Source: Streptomyces sp. S4.7
GTDB lineage: Bacteria; Actinomycetota; Actinomycetes; Streptomycetales; Streptomycetaceae
Direction: 5' to 3'
NCBI RefSeq assembly: GCF_010384365.1
Contig: NZ_CP048397.1
Location: forward strand, 3,100,001-3,164,000
DNA length: 64,000 nucleotides
Each line of letters begins with the position of its first letter. Within the stretch, counting starts at the first letter, position 1. Shown here piece by piece: positions 34,295 to 42,284 of the stretch. The translations under genes were made by a program, and so were the position numbers. Under the pieces are notes generated by a model that was not told the origin of the DNA, did not search any database, and was given only the letters and a program-made list of their open reading frames with translations.

Positions 34295-35500
34295 TCAGCC
34301 GACGACGGCAGCCGCTCCCGCACCCGCGTGGGCGGCCAGTCGTCGTGACCAGTCACCCTTCGAGGTGCCGAGCGCCGTCTCCGCCAGCCGCTGGAGCTGG
34401 ACGTCGGAGGTGCCGGCGGGCGCGAAGATGTGGAACGCGTCGCGCGTGTAGCGCTCGATGGGGCGGTCCGTCGAGAGGCCGATGGCCGCGTGGACCTCCA
34501 TGGCGGCGCGGGCGGAGTCCATCGCCGACTCGACGTTCACCAGCTTGGCGTTCATCAACTCGGCGTCGCACGGCAGCCCTTGGTCGAGCAGGTGCACCGC
34601 GTGGTACGCCGTCAGCCGCGCCGTCATGAACGCCGACTGCATCTTCCCCAGCTTCTGCTTGATCGTGGGGAGTTCGGCGAGCGGGGCGCCGTAGCGCTGG
34701 CGTGCCGTCGCGAACGCGACCGTCTCCTCCAGGATCGCCCGGTGGATGCCCAGCGCGACCGCGGTGAGGTTGGCCCGGCCGTAGAGGATGCTCGACGAGT
34801 ACGCGACGGGCAGCCCGTCGCCCTCGTTGCCCAGCAGATTGGACGCGGGCACCCGGCAGTTGTCGAAGATCAGCTCGCCGAACGAGAAGCCGTGGAGGCC
34901 CATGGCGGGCCGGTGCGGGGCCAGGGAGAAGCCGGGGCGGTCCGCCTCCACCAGGAAGGCGGAGAGGCCCTTGCTGCCCGGCCCTGTGCGCACCACGACA
35001 CCGTGCAGATCGCCGACGTGCGAGTTGCCGACGAACACCTTGGCGCCGTTGAGGATGTAGTCGTCACCGTCGCGGTGGGCCGTCGCCTCCATGCCCAGCA
35101 CATGACCGCCGGACCCGGCCTCGGTCACGGCGATGGTCGGCAGACAGCCGCCGGCCGCGATCTCCGGGAGCCAGGTCTTCTTCTGGTAGTCGCTGCCGAA
35201 GTGGATGATCTTCGCCACGCCGAGCTGGGACGCCTGCACCATGGCGCCCATCGCTCCGCTGACGCGCGACAGTTCCTCGATGATGACGGTCTTCGCGACA
35301 TGACCGGCGCCCATGCCGCCGTACGCGGGATCGATGGTGACGCCCAGCCAGCCCTGCCAGGCGATGAGCTGTGACAGCTCGTGCTGGACGGCCTTGGACG
35401 CCTCCATCTCGGGTATTCGGGGCCGGACTTCGGCCTCCGCGAACGCCCGGACCTGTGCCCGGAGACGTTCATGGAATTCCGTGGTGAAATAGCCACTCAT
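34295..35500 (-). CDS. Acyl-CoA dehydrogenase-family protein without an evident catalytic Glu
   Basis: The chosen ATG at 35500 gives 401 residues with the three-domain acyl-CoA dehydrogenase layout: an N-terminal helical domain, a beta domain with the FAD-binding LPTIAVTEAGSGGHVLGMEATA and YILNGAKVFVGNS, and a C-terminal helical domain with ATARQRYGAPL and IERYTRDAFHIFAPAGTSDVQLQRL. The catalytic Glu of medium-chain enzymes lies just before the GTS motif (YEGTS); here that position is Ala. The alternative Glu position of isovaleryl-type enzymes, in the helix aligned with LYGRANLTAVALGI, is Gly. It may be an atypical oxidase, an acyl-ACP enzyme or non-catalytic. It is monocistronic. Confidence 0.85.
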   Translation of the reverse strand: MSGYFTTEFHERLRAQVRAFAEAEVRPRIPEMEASKAVQHELSQLIAWQGWLGVTIDPAYGGMGAGHVAKTVIIEELSRVSGAMGAMVQASQLGVAKIIHFGSDYQKKTWLPEIAAGGCLPTIAVTEAGSGGHVLGMEATAHRDGDDYILNGAKVFVGNSHVGDLHGVVVRTGPGSKGLSAFLVEADRPGFSLAPHRPAMGLHGFSFGELIFDNCRVPASNLLGNEGDGLPVAYSSSILYGRANLTAVALGIHRAILEETVAFATARQRYGAPLAELPTIKQKLGKMQSAFMTARLTAYHAVHLLDQGLPCDAELMNAKLVNVESAMDSARAAMEVHAAIGLSTDRPIERYTRDAFHIFAPAGTSDVQLQRLAETALGTSKGDWSRRLAAHAGAGAAAVVG

Positions 35501-35845
35501 GCGCCTGTACAGCCCTCTCGAATGAGACATCTGTCAACTGTCAACATGGTCAGAACTGATCGGTGCTCTCTGATCGGCCAGCGGAACCGGAACTCGCCCT
35601 ACCGGCGGCAGGCGCCCCTACACAGTGACCATTTCCCGCTCTCGTTGCAGCACCGGACAGGGGTCGTTTGTGGGTCGTTTGCTGTGATGACTACACCCCG
35701 TGTCCGCCTGACTCAGTGCCAATCCGGCCTTTCTCACGTTTTGGCCGACATGACACGAGACCCCATCCGAACGGCAAACGATCCCCTCGGAAGCCGTGAA
35801 CGATCACGTTCGACAGTATGAAAGTCGCCAAGGGACGTTTGCGGG
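35501..35845. other. Intergenic region with repeated CGTTTGC motifs
   Basis: 345 bases without a gene, less GC-rich than average, containing the promoter of the acyl-CoA dehydrogenase gene. CGTTTG occurs at about 35657, 35667 and 35836, and inverted near 35774. No larger structure was seen. Confidence 0.45.
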
Positions 35846-36679
35846 CTATTCGGACACGGTTCGGGCACTCTGTGGTCCCGTACGGGCACCGTGAGAGACG
35901 GCCGCGATCAGGTCGTCCTCGGTGAATCGCACGGCGACCGCGTACCCGTCCCGCTCCCCTTGAACCTGCCGCCCGTCGGCGGACTCCCGGGTCTCGAACC
36001 CGTGGCGCCGGAGATATCCGGCCACTGTCAGCCGCGGATCGTACGGGAACAGGTTCAGCGCCCTGTCCAGGAGACCTGTCAGCGCGCCGCCGTCGAACCC
36101 GGCCGCCGGAACCTCCGCGTCGTCCACGAGCACGAAGGCGCGGGCACCGGACTCCAGCGGCAGGCTCGCGAAGCCCCGGGTGCCGAATGCCCCCAGACTC
36201 ACCGACGCCAGACGCCACGCGGCCCGTTCGGGCTCGGGGAACTCGGCCAGTTCGAGCCGGGGCGTCACGAACTCGTAGATCTGGTTGCGTTCACCGAAGT
36301 CCCGCAGTCACTCGGCGAGCGTCAGACGGCTCGAACCCGGCGGGTCGGTGCGCTCGTTCGCCCACGCCCACAGCCAACTGCCGTCGTTCCCGAGCGAACC
36401 GAGCGGCGACTGATGAACCGTCACCTCACCGATACGCGGAGTGCCCGCCTCGTAGTCGAGCGCCCACGCGCCGCCCACGGGCTGATGGCGCTCGTAGACG
36501 CCCAACTGCTCGACGGCGCCGGCGGCGTAGTGCGCCCCCGCCTGTTCGAACATGCGGCTGAAGCGGCCGTCGGGCTGCACGGGCATCGGCATCAGGGGCG
36601 GGACTCTCTGCTCGTCGGACGGAACGGCAAGCGTAAGGGCCGTCCCGTAGTCCCCCGGCGGGCGCACGGCGACAGCCAC
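35846..36679 (-). pseudogene. Uncharacterised cytosolic protein interrupted by an in-frame TGA
   Basis: From a GTG at 36679 with GAGGAG just upstream, the frame encodes a protein with EQAGAHYAAGAVEQLGVYER and GSWLWAWANERTDPPGSSRL, then hits TGA at 36308-36310. The same frame continues without any shift as LRDFGERNQIYEFVTPRLEL to 35846. The two parts read as one continuous protein of about 277 residues, resembling the DUF6882 family (WLWAWAN motif). The stop is a single-base nonsense change, for example from CGA or TGG. The second half could only be made through readthrough or reinitiation. Confidence 0.72.
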
Positions 36680-36724
36680 GGCTCCTCGCCGCGCCGCCGG
36701 ATCGCCGAACCCTTGGGAGATGTC

Positions 36725-37969
36725 CTAGAGGTCCACGACGGCGAGGTGGTCGGCGGTGCCGCCGTGCCATTCGACGAGGAAGATCGTCGCGTCGTCGCTG
36801 GTGGTCCCGCCCCTCTCTCGTTTGAGCGCGTGGGACAGGTTCCGGGCCATGTGCTGCACGCTCCGTACGGTCGGGCTGACATGCTCGATGATGTCGATCA
36901 TGCGGTCCTCGCCGAACTGCTCCTGACCCTCGCGGTGTTCCTCGACGAGACCGTCGGTGTAGAACATCACCCGGTCGCCCCGCTGAAGGTCGATGGAGAA
37001 GGTCAGGGGTTCGGCACCGCCGAAACCGAGCGGCAGCGTGCCCGGGTGCTCCAGGACTTGCACGACCCGGTGGCCCCGGATGAGCAGTGCCGCCGGGTGG
37101 CCGGCGTTGACCCAGTACAGCCTGCCCGTCCCGACGTCCAGGCGCATCATCTGCGCGGTGACGAACTGGTCCGGGCCGAACTGCTCGTCAATGGCCTTGT
37201 CCATGAAGGCGTACAGCTCGGCGAGGTCGACATCGGCGCGTCGGGCGTGCCGGTAGGCACCCACGGCCACGGTCGCCAGCACGGACGCGTTCAGACCGTG
37301 GCCCATCGCGTCGATGATGGCCATGTGCAGGACGTCGTCGTTGAGGGCGTAGTCCAGACTGTCACCGGCAACGGCGTAGGCCGGCTCCAGGATCCCCGCG
37401 ACAGAGACCTGTGGGGTGGTCATCGACATCGGCGGCAGCAGGGACCACTGGATCTCCGCGGCCAGACTCATCGGATGGCGCCGCCGGGTCTGGAAGAACT
37501 GATCCGTGTAGGCACCCTTGGTCACCACCATGTCGGCGACCAGTCCGGCCAGCCGCCGCAGCAGCCGCCGGTCGTTGTCATCGACCGTGTCCAGGGTGAG
37601 CGCCATCACCCCGACCTCGTCGCTGCCGTCCAGCAGCGGGAGATACAGCCGTACGCCGTCGCCCAGCACCTCCTCGGCCGTGGTCTTGCGCAGAAAGACC
37701 TCCCCCGCGAGAGAACCGTCGATCGGCAGCGCCTCCCCGACGGTGAGCCCTCTTCCCGGCAGCGGGACCAATTCGAGCTGCTCGTAGCACTGGAGCAGGA
37801 TCGACACGTCCCGGCCACCGATCCGGCGTACTTCCTCGGCCACCAGCGGAGCCATGAGCTGTGGCGGCATCTCGTGAGCCCGGTCCAGCAGCTGACCCAG
37901 CAGCCGCTCTCCGAATCCCTCCGACAGGTCCACCGCGACTCTGCGGCCCTCCGACCGGCCCTTCTCCAT
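36725..37969 (-). CDS. GAF-SpoIIE (PP2C) serine phosphatase
   Basis: AGGGAAG precedes the ATG. The 414-residue protein has an N-terminal GAF-like sensor domain (about 30-150: LVPLPGRGLTVGEALPIDGSL, DEVGVMALTLDTVDDNDRRLL) and a C-terminal SpoIIE/RsbU-type phosphatase domain from about 185. Metal-binding acids are seen in AVAGDSLDYALNDD and IIDAMGHGLNASV, and GDRVMFYTDGLVEEH near the end carries a further one. The usual GGDWYD motif is replaced by AGDSLDY, retaining the Asp. These phosphatases dephosphorylate anti-anti-sigma factors; no partner gene is adjacent. The pseudogene follows it by 45 bases in the same direction. Confidence 0.88.
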   Translation of the reverse strand: MEKGRSEGRRVAVDLSEGFGERLLGQLLDRAHEMPPQLMAPLVAEEVRRIGGRDVSILLQCYEQLELVPLPGRGLTVGEALPIDGSLAGEVFLRKTTAEEVLGDGVRLYLPLLDGSDEVGVMALTLDTVDDNDRRLLRRLAGLVADMVVTKGAYTDQFFQTRRRHPMSLAAEIQWSLLPPMSMTTPQVSVAGILEPAYAVAGDSLDYALNDDVLHMAIIDAMGHGLNASVLATVAVGAYRHARRADVDLAELYAFMDKAIDEQFGPDQFVTAQMMRLDVGTGRLYWVNAGHPAALLIRGHRVVQVLEHPGTLPLGFGGAEPLTFSIDLQRGDRVMFYTDGLVEEHREGQEQFGEDRMIDIIEHVSPTVRSVQHMARNLSHALKRERGGTTSDDATIFLVEWHGGTADHLAVVDL

Positions 37970-38142
37970 CGCGCGCTTCCCTCTCGCTCACCCGACGCCC
38001 TGCTCGGCTCGGCTCGGCCAACGATCACAGCAGACCATGAGGAACGGGGCAGCCGGACGTCACACGATGAGTGTCGGGAAACGAGAGTTCACTTCAATGG
38101 TCCTCGGCCAGGGATCGCGATCGGGCTCCGAGCGTTGCGGGG

Positions 38143-38796
38143 TCAGCCCGCCGCGCCGTCCAGCAGCCAGTGGTAGCGCAGCCGCAGGGCCCGCTCCATG
38201 GCGGCCGTCACACTGGTGACCGTGACCGTGATGTTGAGCCACAGCGGCAGACGGACGGGCGAGTCGAAGGGCCCGATGTGCTCGGCGACCGGGGGCACCT
38301 CGGTGAGCGGCTGGACGACCTGCGGGATGAGGACAAGCAGGGCGCCCACCAGCACGACCGCCGAGACGAAGCCGATCCAGCGGCTCAGCACGGGGTGCGC
38401 CCGGTCGAGTCGCGCGCGGCGGCCTTCGGCGGAGGCGGGGTCCGGGACGAGTTGGTACGCGGCCCCCTCGGCGGTGACGTAGTGGCAGCGCTTGAGCCCG
38501 AAGGCGCTCGCCCGCACTTCGACGGCGCCGCCCCGGACGGGGAGGACCGCCGGAAGTTTCGACCTGGCGTGGTGCCTGCCGTCGAGGTACAGATCGGCCT
38601 CGACCTCGCCGGACTCCCTGTTCCCCCACTGTCTGACGTCGACGGCGTAGACCGTCTGCCGGCCGTCGCCGTGCGGCAGCCGGAGGTAGAACAGTGAGCG
38701 GCCGATCAACTGCCACCACCGGAAGCGCTTCAGCGGGCGCCCGTCACCGGGCTTGACCCGCCGTACGGCCAGACGATTCCGCAAGCTGTTGAACAT
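38143..38796 (-). CDS. Membrane protein of unknown function
   Basis: The ATG at 38796 follows GGGGAGTGGGGG. The 217-residue protein has a basic N-terminus, a soluble domain of beta-strand character (QLIGRSLFYLRLPHGDGRQTVYAVDVRQWG, EVEADLYLDGRHHARSKLPAVLPV) and two C-terminal helices (WIGFVSAVVLVGALLVLIPQVVQ; LWLNITVTVTSVTAAME). I do not recognise a named family, although similar proteins occur widely in Streptomyces. It is likely anchored in the membrane with its N-terminal domain inside. It follows the same direction as the phosphatase gene but is 173 bases upstream of it. Confidence 0.75.
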   Translation of the reverse strand: MFNSLRNRLAVRRVKPGDGRPLKRFRWWQLIGRSLFYLRLPHGDGRQTVYAVDVRQWGNRESGEVEADLYLDGRHHARSKLPAVLPVRGGAVEVRASAFGLKRCHYVTAEGAAYQLVPDPASAEGRRARLDRAHPVLSRWIGFVSAVVLVGALLVLIPQVVQPLTEVPPVAEHIGPFDSPVRLPLWLNITVTVTSVTAAMERALRLRYHWLLDGAAG

Positions 38797-39222
38797 GCCC
38801 CCACTCCCCTGAGTACGTGCGAGTACCACGACCTCAAGTGTTCTTCCGGCGCCGCCGGGCGGGCAGTGACATACGTCATCACTTGGACATGACAGGTCAG
38901 CAACCGCGCCACAGCGCCACAGCGATCCAGCCGCCGACGGCGGTGACCGCGACGTTGAGCGCGTGGTCCCGGCGAGCGCGCGCATCAGCTCGTACGCGTG
39001 CAGGGGCGGGGTGTCCCCGTCGTACTCCGTCAGCAGCAGTTGCAGATGGCCGCGGAGTCGATGGGGGGCTCGCGGCCGAGGGCGGCGAGGAGCCGGCGAA
39101 GCGTGGCCGAATCCTGGGTGAACCCGGGCACGTCGTGACGCCAACGGGTGCCGCGCGTACGGCGCTTGGGTGTCACGGCCGGCTGTCCTGCACATGAACA
39201 CCACCACTTCGCCGGGCGGGCC
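38797..39222. other. Intergenic, possible decayed coding remnant
   Basis: 426 bases. On the minus strand, a short piece reading LLLTEYDGDTPPLHAYELMRALAG looks like real protein but has no start or continuation. I see no intact gene. Confidence 0.4.
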
Positions 39223-39609
39223 CTAAAGCGCGGCAGCCGCCGCCCGTTCCCCCTTGCCGCGTTCGACGCAGAACTCGTTGCCCTCGATGTCCGTCAGCGT
39301 CGCCCAGCCGAGGCCGTCCGGGCGGCGGTGGTCCGAGACCAGGGTGGCGCCCAGGGACAGGAGGCGTTCGATCTCCTCCTCTCGGGTGCGGTCCTGGGGT
39401 TCGAGGTCCACGTGGATGCGGTTCTTCGCCGCCTTGCCCTCCGGGACCTCCACGAAGAGCAGCGTGATGCCGTCGGCGGCCACCAGTGCCTCGTCGTCGC
39501 CGGGTTCGTCTTCGTCGGACACCTTGGCGCCGAGCACGTCCGCCCAGAAGGTGGCGAGCCGGTAGGCGTCGGCGCAGTCGATGGTCACGTGTCGTACGCG
39601 AGAAGTCAT
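39223..39609 (-). CDS. VOC (glyoxalase/dioxygenase-like) protein
   Basis: The 128-residue protein is a single VOC-fold unit: RVRHVTIDCADAYRLATFWADVLGAKV at the start, RIHVDLEPQDRTREEEIERLLSLGATLV in the middle and LGWATLTDIEGNEFCVERG at the end. His, His and Glu at the expected metal positions (VRHVTIDC, NRIHVDLE, NEFCVE) would bind a divalent metal. The specific reaction cannot be read; many of these proteins give resistance or perform small isomerisations. A GTG three codons upstream is an alternative start. No operon partner. Confidence 0.85.
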   Translation of the reverse strand: MTSRVRHVTIDCADAYRLATFWADVLGAKVSDEDEPGDDEALVAADGITLLFVEVPEGKAAKNRIHVDLEPQDRTREEEIERLLSLGATLVSDHRRPDGLGWATLTDIEGNEFCVERGKGERAAAAAL

Positions 39610-39647
39610 GGCGGTCACTGTGCATCAGCGGGCGGACCGTCCGCAGG

Positions 39648-40643
39648 TCAATTTCCGGTGCGTGCGCCCCACTCGCGGACCGCCGTCGCCATCGCCGCGA
39701 CCGCGCGGGCCGTGCGTGCCGTGTCGCCCCGTACGGCCCGGCTCACCTCGATGTGCAGGAACGGCACGCCCTCTGCCGCCGCGAGCTTCCCCTGGGTGTT
39801 GTTGCGGCCTTCGAGCGGACACTTCTCCTCCCAGGCCCGGCAGACCCGGAACCCGTCGTCGTCCAGCGCGCCCGCGAGGGTGCGCGCCTGCGGGCGCGCG
39901 CGGTCGCCCGCGCCGGTGGAGACGACGACGTCGCGGCCGGGGACGCTGCTGTCGGCGTAGCCGTGCACCTGGATGCCGGGGAACCCGCGGTCGACGAGTT
40001 CGGCGGTGACCGCGTGGAAGACGGTGTCCCGGCGGTGTGCGACATCGGCCGCGTTCCCCTCGCCCGCCCGGCGGTGGGCGCCGGCGATGACCAGTACCCC
40101 GCCGGGGGCGCCGCGCAGCACGCCCGCGCCGAGCCGGTCGGTGTACGCGTCGGCGACGGGGTGCGGGACCTGGACGCTGTAGCGCGGGGCGGTGTCCAGG
40201 TCGACGTACACCCGTCCCCAGCCGCGCCGGGTCTCGTCCGTGCGGTCGGCGATCTCCGCGTAACGGCGGCCGGGTGCGTCCCCGCCGCGCGGGGTGTCCC
40301 GCACGATCCGTACGCCGAAGTCGACCTCGGCCAGTCTGCGCGCGGCGCGCTCGTGCTCGCCGTCCACGTACAGCGCCACGCCCTCGGCCAGGGCCTCGCG
40401 TTCGGCGCGGTCCGGTGGCCGGTAGCGGGCGTCGGCGACGACATCGGTGGCGTACGACGCGAGCCGGCGCTCCAGGCCGGTCGCGGCCCCGGTCGAGCCG
40501 GGGCCGGGCAGCGGGCCGTCGGTCCGGGATCGGTCGAGCACCGGGACGACCACGGCGACCGCCGCCACAAGGAGCACAACAAAAATGGCTTTTTTGGCCA
40601 CTTTTGTCGTTACCGTTACCTTTTTGGTCGGATCATGGCTCAT
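39648..40643 (-). CDS. Secreted hydrolase-like protein, possible poly-gamma-glutamate hydrolase
   Basis: The 331-residue protein starts with a Lys-rich head and a signal-anchor helix (KKAIFVVLLVAAVAVVVPVL). Its C-terminal domain contains VLVIAGAHRRAGEGNAADVAH with a potential metal-binding His, PGIQVHGYADS, and a final NNTQGKLAAAEGVPFLHIEVSRAVR, a pattern reminiscent of PghP/N-formylglutamate amidohydrolase-type zinc enzymes (an N-x-Q-G and H/L-E-x-S ending). That assignment is tentative. It is divergent from the CapA gene with only 20 bases between starts, in a locus for poly-gamma-glutamate synthesis, so a polymer-trimming role is a plausible inference. Confidence 0.6.
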   Translation of the reverse strand: MSHDPTKKVTVTTKVAKKAIFVVLLVAAVAVVVPVLDRSRTDGPLPGPGSTGAATGLERRLASYATDVVADARYRPPDRAEREALAEGVALYVDGEHERAARRLAEVDFGVRIVRDTPRGGDAPGRRYAEIADRTDETRRGWGRVYVDLDTAPRYSVQVPHPVADAYTDRLGAGVLRGAPGGVLVIAGAHRRAGEGNAADVAHRRDTVFHAVTAELVDRGFPGIQVHGYADSSVPGRDVVVSTGAGDRARPQARTLAGALDDDGFRVCRAWEEKCPLEGRNNTQGKLAAAEGVPFLHIEVSRAVRGDTARTARAVAAMATAVREWGARTGN

Positions 40644-40663
40644 GTTGCAGTGAAAATACCAGG

Positions 40664-41977
40664 GTGAGACCACACCGACACACCTCCGACCGGGGCCTCC
40701 GCCTGCCCGGAAGCAGCGCCGCACTCGTGCTCGCGCTCCTCGCGACGACCGCCGCGGGCTGTTCCGTCGTCGGCGGCGGGAGCGACGACACGGCGCCCAA
40801 GGGCGATCCCGCGTTCACCGTCGCCGCCGCGGGCGACATCCTCATCCACCCGCAGCTGACCGAGCAGGCGTACCGGGACGCCGGTGTCACACAGGTCCCC
40901 GAGGCGGTCGGCAGGAAGGTCGGCGCCGGTGTCCCGGATCCGGACTTCGGCAAGATCATGGCCGGGGTCAAGCCCGTCATCAGCAAGGCCGACCTGGCGA
41001 TCTGTCACTTCGAGCCGGTGGTCGCCGGGCCGAAGGGCCCCTTCCGCAGCTTCCCCGACTTCCTGGTGCCGCCGCAGATCACCACCGCGATCAAGAAGAC
41101 CGGATACGACACCTGCTCGACCGCGTCCAACCACACGCTGGACGACGGCCCCCAGGGCGTCACCCGCACCCTCGACGCCCTGGACGCGGCCGGGCTGAAG
41201 CACACCGGTTCCGCGCGCAGCGCCGCCGAGGGCGCCAAGCCGCTGATCGTGGACGTGAAGGGCGTACGGGTGGCGCAGCTGTCGTACGCCTTCGGGTTCA
41301 ACGGCCGCGAGATACCGGCCGACAAGCCCTGGCTCGCCAACGAGAACTCGTTCGACGCCATCGCCGCCGCCGAGAAGGCCGCCCGCGGAGCGGGCGCGGA
41401 GGCGGTGATCCTCAGCATCCACTGGGGGCGCGAGCACCATCCCGACCCCAGTGCCTCGCAGCTCAAACTGGGCCGGCGGATCGCGAAGGAGACCGGGATC
41501 GACCTGGTCATCGGTCACCACGCGCATGTGGTGCAGCCGATGGAGAAGGTGGACGGCACCTGGATCGCGTACGGCCTCGGCAACCAGCTCGCCCGGCACG
41601 ACGTGCCGTCCGGGCTGACCGAGGAAGGCGCCATCGGCTGGTTCGAGTTCCGTGAGAAGCCGGGCGGCGGCTGGGACGTGGAGGCGTGGTACGCACCGAC
41701 GTTCGTCACGATCCCGCCCGAGGAGGGCGAGGAGAGCGAGGCGGACGGCGCGGACGGCGCGGGCGTCGAGCAGTCCACCGACGGCGGCAAGGGCACGAAG
41801 GGCGCGGCGAAGGACCACCGGCTGCTGGACATCGCGGGCGCGCTGCGCGCGGACAAGGATCTGTCGGCGGAGGAGCGTGCCCAGTACCGGCTCGCCTTCG
41901 AACGCACCCGGGGCACGATGCTCAACCGGGGCGCCGCGGGTGACGGTCTGCGTCCGCTGAGCGAGCTGCCCGACTGA
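40664..41977 (+). CDS. capA: CapA/PgsA-type lipoprotein (PGA_cap metallophosphatase fold)
   Basis: I start at the GTG at 40664 (437 residues), which gives a lipoprotein signal ending in LATTAAGC with Cys33 as the lipidated residue. The PGA_cap domain follows: VAAAGDILIHPQL, ICHFEPVV, CSTASNHTLDDG, ILSIHWGREHHPDPS and LVIGHHAHVVQPMEKVDGTWIAYGLGN, carrying the Asp, Asn and His ligands of a calcineurin-like metal site. The C-terminal 80 residues are acidic and disordered. CapA is needed for polymerisation or export of poly-gamma-glutamate with PgsB and PgsC, which lie downstream on the same strand. The ribosome-binding site is weak. Confidence 0.87.
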   Translation: MRPHRHTSDRGLRLPGSSAALVLALLATTAAGCSVVGGGSDDTAPKGDPAFTVAAAGDILIHPQLTEQAYRDAGVTQVPEAVGRKVGAGVPDPDFGKIMAGVKPVISKADLAICHFEPVVAGPKGPFRSFPDFLVPPQITTAIKKTGYDTCSTASNHTLDDGPQGVTRTLDALDAAGLKHTGSARSAAEGAKPLIVDVKGVRVAQLSYAFGFNGREIPADKPWLANENSFDAIAAAEKAARGAGAEAVILSIHWGREHHPDPSASQLKLGRRIAKETGIDLVIGHHAHVVQPMEKVDGTWIAYGLGNQLARHDVPSGLTEEGAIGWFEFREKPGGGWDVEAWYAPTFVTIPPEEGEESEADGADGAGVEQSTDGGKGTKGAAKDHRLLDIAGALRADKDLSAEERAQYRLAFERTRGTMLNRGAAGDGLRPLSELPD

Positions 41978-42021
41978 GCGGGCGCGCGGCGGCGCCACTG
42001 ACGGAGCGGGTGCACGGCGGT

Positions 42022-42097
42022 GCGCCTGATCGGGCGAGCATCCAGCGGTTGGCGCCTGATCGGGCGAGCACTCAGGGGTGTGTGCCCGATTGGGCGG
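42022..42097. repeat. Three 30-bp-spaced direct repeats between capA and the HAMP gene
   Basis: GCGCCTGATCGGGCGAGCA occurs at 42022-42040 and 42052-42070, and a diverged copy (GTGCCCGATTGGGCGG) at 42082. The phase is 30 bases, about three helical turns. It lies in the 307-base gap before the HAMP-domain gene and could be an operator or a degenerate repeat. Confidence 0.7.
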
Positions 42098-42284
42098 AAA
42101 CCGTGACGACTCGCGCGCGTTGACGGAATCACTCGGTCCAAACGTCGCGTAGATCACACCCGTAACTCTTCGTGCAACCTTCACCAAGGCCTGCGAGTCG
42201 GACCCTTCCGGCTGGGGCTGTTCCCCGCGCGCCCGCACGCACGCACAGCGCCCGCCGATCACGAACATCCGAAAGGGAACGCTC

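Noticed and set aside
36308..36310. TGA as a selenocysteine codon
   Set aside because: No SECIS-like hairpin follows and the protein type is not a known selenoprotein; a nonsense change is simpler.
42120..42155. TTGACG and TAGATC as a promoter for the HAMP gene
   Set aside because: The spacing is 24 bases, outside the functional range.
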